A program made the translations under genes and the position numbers. A DNA stretch of 64,000 bases from Salipiger sp. IMCC34102. Lineage in GTDB: Bacteria > Pseudomonadota > Alphaproteobacteria > Rhodobacterales > Rhodobacteraceae. The notes under the pieces were generated by a model. The model was not told where the DNA came from, did no database searches, and saw only the letters and a program-made list of their open reading frames with translations. The stretch spans positions 82,987 through 146,986 of the forward strand of contig NZ_SELQ01000007.1 in assembly GCF_004145405.1 (NCBI RefSeq), written 5' to 3'. Below, in pieces: positions 51,951-60,833 of this stretch; the first letter of the stretch is position 1, and each line of letters starts with the position of its first letter.

Positions 51951-54231
51951 GGATCCTCCGGGCGGTCAGGGTGTGCAGGCCGACGAGCGCCATGCCACCC
52001 GCGATCCCCAGCCACATGACCGGATCGGCCTTGGCCATCACGAGTGCGGCGCACCCCAGGCGCAGCGCGATCTCCCACGCGCGCAAGCGGGCCTGGTCGT
52101 AGCGCGCCAGGGCCGAGGCCAGAAGGTAGAGCGCGAAGATCAGTCGCAGCGACAGCAGGGCCAGGGCGGGGATGTCGACCTCTCCGGTGTAGCCGGCGAT
52201 CAGGCTGCGCGCGCCGGTCTCGTCGATGATGGTGACGGCCTCGGGGATCAGCAGAAGTTCGGGGTAGAAGGCGAAGACGAAGGGGATCGTGAACATCACG
52301 ATGCCCACGCGCACGGCGGCGAAGCCCGTGCGCATCGGTTCGGTCCGGGTGATCGAGGCGGCCGCGAAGGCCGCGATGGCCACGGGTGGCGTGATGGCCG
52401 AGGCCACGGCGAAGTAGAAGACGAACATATGCGCGGTGAAGAAGCTGACGCCCAGGTTCGACAAGAGCGGTCCCAGCAGCAGGGCCACGTTCACGTAAGC
52501 CGGCACCGTGGGCATCCCCATGCCCAGAAGGATCGCGCAGAGCATGGCGCAGGTCAGCGCCAGCATCAGGTAGACGGCGCCGACGATCCGGATCTCGAAC
52601 CCGAAGAGCGAGAGGACCTGCGCGCGTTCCAGCCAGGAGGTGACGGCGCGCGTCAACTCTCCGGTCAGGCCGCTTTCGTTGAGGAAGGCCGCGATGATCG
52701 ACACGGCGAAGAGCAGCAGGAACAGGCGCGAGATCAGGATGCCGCCGTCCGCGAGGGAGGCCAGGATCTTCGACGGCCTGGCCCGCGTCTCGGGGTCGAG
52801 GAACAGCAGGGGCAGCAGCACCGCGACCGCCCACCACCCCGCCGAGACGGCATCGCCCGTGGCATTGGTGATCGTGCGGGTGACGCCGCCGGGCAGGAGG
52901 CCGGCGAGGACCCCGGTGCTGACGGCGTCCTTGTTGCCAAGAAGCAGGAACAGGATCGTCAGGATCGGCAGGACGATGATAATCAGGTTCAGCCAGTCCT
53001 GCTTGTGCATGACCAGATCGTCGGGGACCACGCGCATCGCCTCGACCCGCTCGCGGCGGGCCTGGAAGACGACGGCGAGGAAGATCGAGAAGAAGAAGAA
53101 CATCGCGGGCAGGAAGGCCGCCGTGATGACCTTGGTATAGGGCACCGACGTCAGGGCCACGAGCACGAAGGCCGCGACCCCCATGACGGGCGGCATGATC
53201 TGCCCGCCGGAGGAGGCCGCCGCCTCCACCCCGCCCGCGAACTGCGGCGAGAAGCCGTTGCGCTGCATCATCGGGATCGTCAGGCGCCCGGTGGAGAGCA
53301 CGTTCGTGACCGGCCCGCCGGTGATCGTGCCGAACATGGCGGAGGAGACGATGGCCGCGTGGGCGGGTCCGCCGCGCAGGCGCCGGGTCGCGCGGACCGC
53401 CAGCTTGATGAGCGACACGCCCCCGGCGGAGGTCCCGAAGAGCGCGCCCAGGATCACGTAAGGAAAGACCTGGCTGACGACGATCTCCATGAAGCGGCCC
53501 ATGAAGCCGTCTGGGGTGGTGAAGACGTTGGTCGCCTTCTCGATCGCGGCGGCGGTCGCGTCACCGCCGTCGGCGCCGAGCTTGGTCAGCAGGAAAGTAT
53601 TGTCGGACAGATCGAAGGCCCAGATCAGCGCCGTGCCGATGGTGTAGATCACCACGACGCTCGCCACGGCGACCAGCGGCAGGCCCCAGACCCGCAGGTT
53701 GTAGAGAAAGAACAGCGTGATGATCGTGAACAAGAGCGGGATGATCCAGGTGCCGAAGCGCGCCTGGCAGGCAGGCACCTCGGCCTCGAACGACAGGCCC
53801 GGGATGGCCCCGGCGGAGCGTTCGGCCCCTTCCGCGATCAGCCGCGCGCGCTCTCCGGTGATCTGGTCGATCAGGCAGACCGAGTCGACCTCCACCAGGT
53901 AGCCGAAGGCCGCGAGGAAGGCGGCGAGGATGAGGCCCGCGTCCAGCAGGAACCCCGCCCAGGCCAGGTGCGGTTTCTCTTCGGACCAAGCGCGGTAGAC
54001 GCTGGCATCCAGCGCGACGATGACCATCATCAAAAAGAAGACCGGCGGATAGAAATACTCCGTCGGGTAGCCGGAGAGGCGCAGGAAGGGGCGTCCCGTC
54101 ACCTCGCGCGCCCAATCCTGCAGGCCCGCGATTTCCGGCAGGGTGTTGGCCATGCCGACCAGCACGAGCACCAGGGCAAGGCCCATGGCGACCGTCTGGC
54201 CGGTGCTCGGACGACGGGAGGAGGTCAGCAT
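51931..54231 (-). CDS. TRAP transporter fused permease (TAXI type, DctQ-DctM)
   Basis: 766 residues from ATG 54231. Around 18-20 membrane spans; the first part corresponds to the small DctQ subunit and the larger part to DctM (MFGTITGGPVTNVLSTGRLT, SSGGQIMPPVMGVAAFVLVA, GMGMPTVPAYVNVALLLGP, SAITPPVAIAAFAAASIT). TRAP carriers take up organic acids with sodium using a periplasmic binding protein, here the TAXI protein encoded 55 bp upstream. A long periplasmic loop near residues 100-145 has two cysteines (DSVCLIDQ, VPACQARFG), perhaps a disulfide. Confidence 0.92.
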   Translation of the reverse strand: MLTSSRRPSTGQTVAMGLALVLVLVGMANTLPEIAGLQDWAREVTGRPFLRLSGYPTEYFYPPVFFLMMVIVALDASVYRAWSEEKPHLAWAGFLLDAGLILAAFLAAFGYLVEVDSVCLIDQITGERARLIAEGAERSAGAIPGLSFEAEVPACQARFGTWIIPLLFTIITLFFLYNLRVWGLPLVAVASVVVIYTIGTALIWAFDLSDNTFLLTKLGADGGDATAAAIEKATNVFTTPDGFMGRFMEIVVSQVFPYVILGALFGTSAGGVSLIKLAVRATRRLRGGPAHAAIVSSAMFGTITGGPVTNVLSTGRLTIPMMQRNGFSPQFAGGVEAAASSGGQIMPPVMGVAAFVLVALTSVPYTKVITAAFLPAMFFFFSIFLAVVFQARRERVEAMRVVPDDLVMHKQDWLNLIIIVLPILTILFLLLGNKDAVSTGVLAGLLPGGVTRTITNATGDAVSAGWWAVAVLLPLLFLDPETRARPSKILASLADGGILISRLFLLLFAVSIIAAFLNESGLTGELTRAVTSWLERAQVLSLFGFEIRIVGAVYLMLALTCAMLCAILLGMGMPTVPAYVNVALLLGPLLSNLGVSFFTAHMFVFYFAVASAITPPVAIAAFAAASITRTEPMRTGFAAVRVGIVMFTIPFVFAFYPELLLIPEAVTIIDETGARSLIAGYTGEVDIPALALLSLRLIFALYLLASALARYDQARLRAWEIALRLGCAALVMAKADPVMWLGIAGGMALVGLHTLTARRIHATASA

Positions 54232-54286
54232 GGCGGGCACCTTCGCTGGGGGCTGTCGGGACGTCTTTCTTGGGGACGGCAGGCCG

Positions 54287-55342
54287 TCAGGGCCGCAGGC
54301 AGTCGGCGATGGTGTGGCCGGCCTCCTCGTAGGCGCGGATCGCGCCGGGATGCATCTTGACGTTCACGGCCCCGCAGGCGCCCTGGCTGACCCCGTCGAT
54401 ATCGCCGAAGCTGAGCATGATGAACTGCCCGCGCGGCGAGCTTTCGACGAAGCGCCGCTCGCCTTCGAGGTAGGCCCGGGTGATGTCGTAGGCCAGCTCC
54501 TCGTCCATGTCGGCGTTGACGATCTGGGCGAAGGCGGTGGCGAAGCTGTCGAAGGTGTCGTCGTCGGTCACGATGGTGATGTCGTTGCCTTCGTAGGCGG
54601 CGCGCACATCCTCGACCGGGAGCGAGAACGGGGCATGACCGGGGGCGGCCACGATCTGCTGGCCCAGCTCGCTGGCCAGAAGGTCGGAGGGCACGTCGTG
54701 CATGGTGATCCCGCCCGCGGCGGAGATGCTGATCTGGCGTCCCGAGGGCAGACCCTCCGGCATGGTCCAGGCGTCGACGGAGCCGCCCGTGACGGCCGAT
54801 TCCGCGTCGGGCCATTGCGATTGCACGCCTTCGTAGTCGACCCCTTCCTGCGCTCCCGACAGCAGAGAGACCATCGCCCGGCCGGAGGTGAGTGCCGCCC
54901 CGCGCGGCGGGCCGTTCCAGATCCGCAGACCGTCGAGATCGCGGATATCCGCGACCGGGTTGGAGTTGTAATAGGCGAAGATCTGCGCCGAGCCCGCGTT
55001 GAAGAAGAGCGCGCGCAGATTCTCCGCCAGCGCGGCGCCCTGCTCTTCCCCGACGCCGCTGTAGGGGCCGATCCCGCGCGACAGCAGGAACGGCAGGATC
55101 AGCGGTGCGGGTGCGATGTCGAGCCGGCCTTCCGCCACCGCCTGGACCGAGTTGGTCAGGGTCGCCCCTTCGGTGACCTGCATCTGCGCCACGCCCGCGC
55201 TGTCGAGCACCGCCGCCAGCGTCGTGTCGATGTAATGCGGGGTCGAGCCGGGTGCCGTCGTCTCTGCCGTGAGGGTGGTCTGCGCGAAGGCAGCCAGCGG
55301 GGCGAGCGCCACGGTCGCGCCGAGAATCGTGGTCTTGAACAT
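54287..55342 (-). CDS. TAXI-family TRAP solute-binding protein
   Basis: 351 residues, ATG 55342 with GGGAGG upstream. A signal peptide (MFKTTILGATVALAPLAAFAQ) leads into a TAXI-type binding domain with GARLDIAPAPLILPF-like strand, DIRDLDGLRIWNGPPRGAAL and GVDYEGVQSQWPDAESAV followed by VDAWTMPEG. It should bind the solute in the periplasm and hand it to the fused permease downstream. It is the first gene of the minus-strand unit, reading away from the palindrome at 55424. Confidence 0.9.
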   Translation of the reverse strand: MFKTTILGATVALAPLAAFAQTTLTAETTAPGSTPHYIDTTLAAVLDSAGVAQMQVTEGATLTNSVQAVAEGRLDIAPAPLILPFLLSRGIGPYSGVGEEQGAALAENLRALFFNAGSAQIFAYYNSNPVADIRDLDGLRIWNGPPRGAALTSGRAMVSLLSGAQEGVDYEGVQSQWPDAESAVTGGSVDAWTMPEGLPSGRQISISAAGGITMHDVPSDLLASELGQQIVAAPGHAPFSLPVEDVRAAYEGNDITIVTDDDTFDSFATAFAQIVNADMDEELAYDITRAYLEGERRFVESSPRGQFIMLSFGDIDGVSQGACGAVNVKMHPGAIRAYEEAGHTIADCLRP

Positions 55343-55423
55343 CGTTATCCTCCCGAAAACTCCGCGGCTTCCTCCAAAGTCGCGGCGCCCCGACATGGGG
55401 CGTTTCCCGAAGCCTTGCAGAAA

Positions 55424-55443
55424 TTATATGACTTGTCACGTAA
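55424..55443. promoter_or_regulatory. 20-bp palindrome, probable MarR operator
   Basis: TTA-N2-TGAC-TT-GTCA-N2-TAA: 14 of 20 positions are symmetric. It lies in the 139-bp space between the divergent TAXI gene and the MarR gene, 38 bases before the MarR ATG. Size and position are as expected for a MarR-family operator controlling both directions. Confidence 0.6.
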
Positions 55444-55481
55444 AATCAGATGGGGTCTTATCGCAGGCAGGGAGGCACCGC

Positions 55482-55991
55482 ATGACCGAGCCGCAAGAGA
55501 GCACCACCGATCCGATCCGCGGACGGATCGCGCGCGAGCATTTGAACATCTTCTCGCGACTGCCGCCGGTCTATACCGCGTCGCGCCAGCAGGGCGCGAA
55601 GTTCCTCGCCCGTTGCGGGAATCTCTCGACCGTCGAATGGCGCACCCTGTGGGATCTGCACGAAGCGGGGCCGATGACGATCCGGCAGCTGGCGGTGATC
55701 CAGCGGGCGGATCATTCGCTGCTCAGCCGGGCCCTGCCCGACATGCGCCGCAAGGGGCTGGTCACCATGGCGCGGGACCGCAGCGACGGACGCCAGACCA
55801 TCGTGAAGCTGACGCCCGCGGGACGCGCCGCCTATGACCGGGCCGCCCCGGTCATGGCCCGCCGCCGCGCCGCCCTTGCGGAGGTCTTCTCCGCCGAGGA
55901 GATCCGCGCCTTCGTGGGATACCTCGACCGGCTGGAAGCCTTCCTGCGCCTGCCCGTCGAGACGCATTTCGAGACCGAGGAGACCCCATGA
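55482..55991 (+). CDS. MarR-family transcriptional regulator
   Basis: 169 residues, ATG 55482 with GGGAGG upstream. The winged helix is clear: LSTVEWRTLWDLHEAGPMTI, RQLAVIQRADHSLLSRALPD as recognition part, then RRKGLVTMARDRSDGRQTIV as the wing. A longer upstream reading exists but crosses the operator. Its stop overlaps the hydrolase start by ATGA. MarR proteins usually respond to a small aromatic or acidic ligand; here probably the substrate taken up by the TAXI-TRAP system. Confidence 0.92.
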   Translation: MTEPQESTTDPIRGRIAREHLNIFSRLPPVYTASRQQGAKFLARCGNLSTVEWRTLWDLHEAGPMTIRQLAVIQRADHSLLSRALPDMRRKGLVTMARDRSDGRQTIVKLTPAGRAAYDRAAPVMARRRAALAEVFSAEEIRAFVGYLDRLEAFLRLPVETHFETEETP

Positions 55992-57634
55992 CCGACCGTC
56001 CCAACGTGCTGTGGATCATGGCCGACCAGCTGCGGTTCGACTACCTGTCCTGCTACGGCCACCCGCACCTGCACACGCCGCATATCGACGCGCTGGCCGA
56101 CCGCGGGGTGAGGTTCACCAATGCCTACGTGCAGTCCCCGGTCTGCGGGCCGTCGCGGATGTCGGCCTATACCGGGCGCTACGTGCGCAGCCACGGGTCG
56201 ACCTGGAACGGCATGCCGCTTCGGGTGGGGGAGCCCGCGCTGGGCGATCACCTGCGCGCCGCGGGCGCCCGCGCGGTGCTCGTCGGCAAGACACACATGA
56301 CGGCGGATGCGGAAGGCATGGCCTGGCTCGGCATCGACCCCGACAGCCAGATCGGGGTCCAGGTCTCGCAATGCGGGTTCGAGCCCTTCGACCGCGACGA
56401 CGGGTTGCACCCCGACGGGCCGCGCCAGAACTGGTCGGCCTACGACGACTACCTGGTGGCGCAGGGCTATGCCTCGGACAACCCGTGGAGCGATTTCGCC
56501 AATTCCGGGCTGGACGCGGACGGCGCGCGGCTTTCGGCCTGGCTGCTCAAGAACTCGCGCCTGCCCGCCGACGTGCCGGAGGAGCATTCCGAGACCGCCT
56601 ACATGACCGACCGCGCGATCGAGTTCATGCGCCAGGCGCAGGCCGACGGTCGCCCCTGGCTGTGTCACCTGTCCTACATCAAGCCGCATTGGCCCTACAT
56701 CGTGCCCGCCCCCTACCACGACATGTACGACGCGCGGCACATCGTGCCCCCGATCCGGTCGGAGACCGAGCGCGAAACCGATCATCCGCTGATGCGCGCC
56801 TACCTCGACGCGCGGGTCTGCCGCAGCTTCTCGCGCGATACGGTGCGCGAGCACGTGATCCCGGCCTACATGGGGCTGATCAAGCAACTCGACGACAACC
56901 TCGGACGGCTATTCGCCTGGATGGATGCGGCCGGGTTGAGCGAGAACACGATCATCGCCTTCACCTCGGATCACGGCGACTACATGGGCGATCACTGGAT
57001 GGGCGACAAGGATTTCTACCACGAGATGGCGGTGAAGGTGCCGTTGATCCTGGCCGACCCCCGGCCCGCCGCGAAGGCGGCCCACGGCACCGTGTCGGAT
57101 GCTCTGGTCGAGATGATCGACCTTGCCCCCACCTTCATGGCCGCGATGGGCTGTCCGCCCAAGCCGCATGTGGTGGAAGGCCGCGACCTTGCGCCGATCC
57201 TGCAGGGGGTGGAGGGCTTTTCTCGCCGCTATGCGATAAGCCAGCACGACTACCACTGGTCCGAAATGGCGCGCACGCTGGACCAGCCGCAGGAGCATGC
57301 GCATACCACGATGATCTTCGACGGGCGCTGGAAATACATCCGCTGCGAAGGCTTCCGCCCCGTCCTGTTCGATCTGCAAGGCGACCCGCAGGAACTGACG
57401 GACCTCGGCGCCTCGGAGATACCCGAGCACAGCGAGGTGCGTGCCCGGATGGAGGCCGCCCTGCTCGACTGGGCGACGCGGCACCACACCCGGATCACCG
57501 CCACGCCCGCCGTGCTGGAGCGCCAGAAGAAGGCCGCCGAGGGCGGTATCCTGATCGGCTTCTGGGACGAGGCGGAATACGAGGCGGCCACGGGCCTGAC
57601 CTTCGGCGATCGCACTCCGGTCAGGCCGGACTAG
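55988..57634 (+). CDS. Sulfatase-family hydrolase, phosphonate monoester hydrolase-like
   Basis: 548 residues, ATG 55988. The fold is that of alkaline phosphatase-type sulfatases: metal ligands near NVLWIMADQLR (Asp13), formylglycine motif Cys53-Gly-Pro-Ser-Arg57 in SPVCGPSRMSAYTGR, and TSDHGDYMGDH later. Parts such as KPHWPYIVPAPYHDMY and ETDHPLMRAYLDARV are like Rhizobium/Burkholderia phosphonate monoester hydrolases, which hydrolyse phosphonate, phosphate and sulfate esters. There is no signal peptide, so it acts in the cytoplasm, consistent with substrate import by the neighbouring transporter. True substrate unknown. Confidence 0.9.
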   Translation: MTDRPNVLWIMADQLRFDYLSCYGHPHLHTPHIDALADRGVRFTNAYVQSPVCGPSRMSAYTGRYVRSHGSTWNGMPLRVGEPALGDHLRAAGARAVLVGKTHMTADAEGMAWLGIDPDSQIGVQVSQCGFEPFDRDDGLHPDGPRQNWSAYDDYLVAQGYASDNPWSDFANSGLDADGARLSAWLLKNSRLPADVPEEHSETAYMTDRAIEFMRQAQADGRPWLCHLSYIKPHWPYIVPAPYHDMYDARHIVPPIRSETERETDHPLMRAYLDARVCRSFSRDTVREHVIPAYMGLIKQLDDNLGRLFAWMDAAGLSENTIIAFTSDHGDYMGDHWMGDKDFYHEMAVKVPLILADPRPAAKAAHGTVSDALVEMIDLAPTFMAAMGCPPKPHVVEGRDLAPILQGVEGFSRRYAISQHDYHWSEMARTLDQPQEHAHTTMIFDGRWKYIRCEGFRPVLFDLQGDPQELTDLGASEIPEHSEVRARMEAALLDWATRHHTRITATPAVLERQKKAAEGGILIGFWDEAEYEAATGLTFGDRTPVRPD

Positions 57635-57760
57635 CCCGCGAGACCGTCTGCCGGACCTTGCAACGGCAGGGCGGGACCGGCGGCGGGGCGTGAGCGCGCG
57701 CGCCCTGCGGGATCGCGATTTCAGTCGGAGCAAACCGGATAGCGCCGGGGGCGCCCTGCT

Positions 57761-59170
57761 TCAGTCGAACTCTACCAGGGGATCGAGGTCGTCTTCCTCG
57801 ACCGCCGCATCCGTCAGGGCATCGAAGACCACGTAGAAGGTGGAACCGACGCCCAGCTCGCTTTCATAGCTGATGGTGGCGTTGTGGCGCTCGACGATCT
57901 GCTTGGTGATATTCAGACCCAATCCGGTCCCGCCGACCCGCCGCACGTCGGAGGAATCGACCTGGCTGAACTTGCCGAAGACCCGCTCTTCCGCGTCCTT
58001 GGGAATGCCGAGACCTTCGTCCTCGATCGAGATGCGGACGGTTTCGTCCGTCCGCTCGACCCGCACCGTCACCGTGCCGCCTTTCTCGGAGAACTTGAGC
58101 GCATTCGACAGCAGGTTGTTGAGGACCTGTATCAGGCGGTTGCGGTCGCCCGCGATACGGGAATCGTCGCGGCAGGGAACGACTATGACGTGGATGTCGA
58201 GCTTGCTGGCGTAACCGGCGGTGGCGTCGATGGCTTCCCTCACCAGGGCGTTCGCGTCGATCGGATTGAACTGGAAGACCATTTCGCCGGCCTCGATCTT
58301 CTGCATGTCCAGAAGATCCTCGATCAGCGTGGCAAGCCGCCGGCTGTTCCGGGCGGCGATCTCGAGCGGGGGCCTGGACTTCTCGGGCAGTTCACCGAAG
58401 GCGCCGCCGTTGACCAGCTCGAGCGAGCCTATGATCGAGGTCAGGGGGGTGCGCAGCTCGTGGCTGACCGTCGCGAGGAACTGGGATTTCGCGGCCAACG
58501 CGGCCTTCGACCGCCGGTTCTCGGCCTTGATGACCCGCATCTGCTTGAGCTGCAGCTGGTAGTCACGGAAGAATTTCAGCGACATGTCGCCGACGAAGAA
58601 GAGCACGAAGATGATGGTGAAGAATTCGAGCCAGATCGGCGAATTCAGCTCTGGCGCGTAGCGCACAATATCGAGAAAGGCGATGAAGATGAAACCGATC
58701 GCGTAGATCGACAGGCGAAGCACCAGGATGCCGATCATCTGACTGTTGTACATGGCCGCGAAGACAGAGGCCGAGAACAGGAAGAACAGCGACATGAAGT
58801 GGCCGCCCGTCTTCTGCTGGATCGCGATTTCGATGATGAAGGCGCAGATTGCCACGGCGCTCAGGACGGTGTTGCGGGCGATGCGGATCAGGATCGCCCG
58901 GCCGATCACCGGGTCCTTGCCGTCCCAGACCTCTGCCTGGCGCGCCAGGCGCTCGTCGAGGAACTCGGTGATGACGACGATCCCGTAGAGGAAGATGATC
59001 CTGACGGGGTCGAAATAGAACGCAGACAGGATCGCCGCGACAATAAAACTCGCCTGGCGCCTCCAGACGAGCTTCTTGGAAAGGATCAGATAATCCTTGA
59101 TCCTCTGCTCGCGACCTCGGGAGCTGAACCAGCTCTCCCAGACCGCCGTGAGGGAACCTGCGCCCTTCAT
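57761..59170 (-). CDS. Membrane histidine kinase with multi-span sensor region
   Basis: 469 residues from ATG 59170, chosen over a GTG at 59182 because GAAGG lies six bases upstream. The N-terminal 190 residues hold about six membrane spans with only short loops (SFIVAAILSAFYF, IIFLYGIVVITEFL, LSAVAICAFIIEIAI, MSLFFLFSASVFAAM, LRLSIYAIGFIFIAFL, FFTIIFVLFFVGDM), so no periplasmic sensing domain. A coiled linker leads to HisKA with FLATVSHELRTPLTSIIGSL and HATPase_c with NNLLSNALKFSE, IEDEGLGIP and GGTGLGLNI. The layout recalls CqsS-like kinases that detect hydrophobic signals. It lies behind the FeeM-like gene. Confidence 0.9.
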   Translation of the reverse strand: MKGAGSLTAVWESWFSSRGREQRIKDYLILSKKLVWRRQASFIVAAILSAFYFDPVRIIFLYGIVVITEFLDERLARQAEVWDGKDPVIGRAILIRIARNTVLSAVAICAFIIEIAIQQKTGGHFMSLFFLFSASVFAAMYNSQMIGILVLRLSIYAIGFIFIAFLDIVRYAPELNSPIWLEFFTIIFVLFFVGDMSLKFFRDYQLQLKQMRVIKAENRRSKAALAAKSQFLATVSHELRTPLTSIIGSLELVNGGAFGELPEKSRPPLEIAARNSRRLATLIEDLLDMQKIEAGEMVFQFNPIDANALVREAIDATAGYASKLDIHVIVVPCRDDSRIAGDRNRLIQVLNNLLSNALKFSEKGGTVTVRVERTDETVRISIEDEGLGIPKDAEERVFGKFSQVDSSDVRRVGGTGLGLNITKQIVERHNATISYESELGVGSTFYVVFDALTDAAVEEDDLDPLVEFD

Positions 59171-59192
59171 GAGTACCTTCACCGGTTAAACT

Positions 59193-59222
59193 TTATAACA
59201 AGCTATTTAACCTTTACGTCAA
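59193..59222 (-). promoter_or_regulatory. Possible promoter of the membrane histidine kinase
   Basis: Minus strand TTGACG (59222-59217), 18 bases, TTATAA (59198-59193), in an AT-rich stretch just before the kinase start. It allows the kinase to be made separately from the FeeM-like gene, which ends 165 bp upstream. Confidence 0.4.
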
Positions 59223-59347
59223 AAGTTAAGCTAGCTGCGTACAGATTACGCCACAACGGTGCCGAATTCAGGGCAGTCATTCGGATAGGTGTATTTCACG
59301 AAGTAGGCTGGCGCCCGCGATGGATAGTAGCGAATATACGCCGATGC

Positions 59348-60037
59348 TCAGGCCGCCGAGGATCGACCTTTCTTTGACGCGGCGTAAATTCCGGAAAGCT
59401 CGGGGAAATCGATGTTGGATTGCGGAATCTCGTCCATCGGGCCGAAGACCGGCGTGCGCGCCAGAACCGCGGCGCGTTGTTCGCGAACCTTTGCGGTCAG
59501 AAGGTGGACTGGTTTCGCGAGCCCCGGATAGCTGCGTGCCTCGAGCGCAGGCTCGTAGCCGAGGTAGCGGCAGTAGAACGCGGTATGTTCGGCCCGCACC
59601 GGGGCCAGCGCCAGGTCGACGTCGTAAAATATCGTCGCGAGGAACGGGACCCGCAGAACAAGGAAATGCAAGGGAACCTTGTTCTTGCGCGCCGACGGAT
59701 CGATGACGAAGCGTGTCGAATCAAGAACCGTCCGCCCCCGCGCGACGTCGTCCAGCACTTCGGGGAACACCTCGAGTGTCGGCGCAGAGAACGATAATCT
59801 TGAAACGAGATGTAGGCGCACAGCCGCCGCGATCTCCCCGTCGATATCAACCGCAACATGCACGCAATTCGGGGTTTCGTCGTAAGCGTCGGTCATCAGG
59901 CCGCGCTCGTTTTCGGGAATGGAGTTTTCGGCTCGATAGCAATCGTAGCGCAGCCGGTAGATTTCCTCGAGGTCCTGCTCCTCGGTCAGGACGCGGTATT
60001 GGGCGCGGTTCAATGCGCTGATGACACGGTCGCTCAT
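59348..60037 (-). CDS. FeeM-type N-acyl amino acid synthase / autoinducer synthase-like acyltransferase
   Basis: 229 residues, ATG 60037 with AAGGA at the right distance. The GNAT-like fold shows EEIYRLRYDCYRAENSIPEN near residue 25, the acceptor-side motif of LuxI and FeeM proteins, then VHVAVDIDGEIAAAVRLHLVS and the GRTVLDSTRFVIDPSAR strand. FeeM proteins make N-acyl tyrosines or related N-acyl amino acids from acyl-ACP. It follows a SAM methyltransferase gene after 25 bp and precedes a membrane histidine kinase gene. The product is unknown; an AHL synthase is less likely given the FeeM-like core. Confidence 0.8.
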   Translation of the reverse strand: MSDRVISALNRAQYRVLTEEQDLEEIYRLRYDCYRAENSIPENERGLMTDAYDETPNCVHVAVDIDGEIAAAVRLHLVSRLSFSAPTLEVFPEVLDDVARGRTVLDSTRFVIDPSARKNKVPLHFLVLRVPFLATIFYDVDLALAPVRAEHTAFYCRYLGYEPALEARSYPGLAKPVHLLTAKVREQRAAVLARTPVFGPMDEIPQSNIDFPELSGIYAASKKGRSSAA

Positions 60038-60062
60038 GATGGGTCCTTTCGTCTCGGCGAAT

Positions 60063-60833
60063 TCAGGCACGCGCCCGGGCCACGATCAGATCGCTGTAGC
60101 CCCGATAGACGGTTTCCTGCCGATGGATATCGAACCCGGCGGCGGTGACGGCCGACGCGAACTCCTCTGCCGTGTGGGTCCGGTACACGCCTTCTGTCTG
60201 CGCCCGCTCGATCGCCGTGTTCTGCTTCGCGATCTCCCGGGACTGCCAGAGGATCCGCAGCGCACGGAACACCCCATGCTCGCGGCGCAGGTGCGAAAAG
60301 AGGTAGGCGCGCCAGTCCTTTACGTCCAAGCGTCGGCCCAGATCGATGAGATAGAGCCACCCGCCCGGGCGCAGCAAGCGCCGCAGGTCCGCGAGGCGCC
60401 GATCCGGGTCCGGCATCGTGTAGAGCGCGTGGACGCAGACCACGAGGTCCGCCGTGCCCGGCGCGTCGACGGATTCGAGCGTCGCGGTATCATAGGTGAT
60501 GTTGCGGAAATCCGACAGCTTGCGCCGTGCGACGGCGATCATGCCTTCGTGCGGTTCCACCAGGCGGATCGCGCTGCCGGGGCAGCAACGCGCGGCAATC
60601 TGGGTGTAATTGCCGGTGCCGCCACCGATATCGACGATCCGGTCGGGGGTTTCGATCGTGGCCAGGAACGCCTCGAAATCCCGCTGCAAGGCCCGGTATT
60701 CGGGATTGTGGTCGGACAGCAGGTCGTATTCGGAAGCATAGGCGTTCCAATCGGCCTGCGTCCCCCGGCTGACGGTCCCGCCGTCGACAAGATCGGCGGA
60801 AACCGATCCCTGGGATTGCACCTGCGATGACAT
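60063..60833 (-). CDS. Class I SAM-dependent methyltransferase
   Basis: 256 residues; ATG 60833 with GGAGGG upstream is taken, since the reading before it (to 60962) crosses the hairpin region. SAM motif I is RIVDIGGGTGNYTQIAARCC, motif II/III DLVVCVHALYTMPDPDRRL, then [19 protein letters not shown]. The Gly-rich motif and RPGGW are typical of small-molecule methyltransferases such as UbiE-like enzymes. Located 25 bp before the FeeM-like gene, it may methylate the acyl amino acid product or a precursor; that is inference from operon order. Confidence 0.85.
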   Translation of the reverse strand: MSSQVQSQGSVSADLVDGGTVSRGTQADWNAYASEYDLLSDHNPEYRALQRDFEAFLATIETPDRIVDIGGGTGNYTQIAARCCPGSAIRLVEPHEGMIAVARRKLSDFRNITYDTATLESVDAPGTADLVVCVHALYTMPDPDRRLADLRRLLRPGGWLYLIDLGRRLDVKDWRAYLFSHLRREHGVFRALRILWQSREIAKQNTAIERAQTEGVYRTHTAEEFASAVTAAGFDIHRQETVYRGYSDLIVARARA

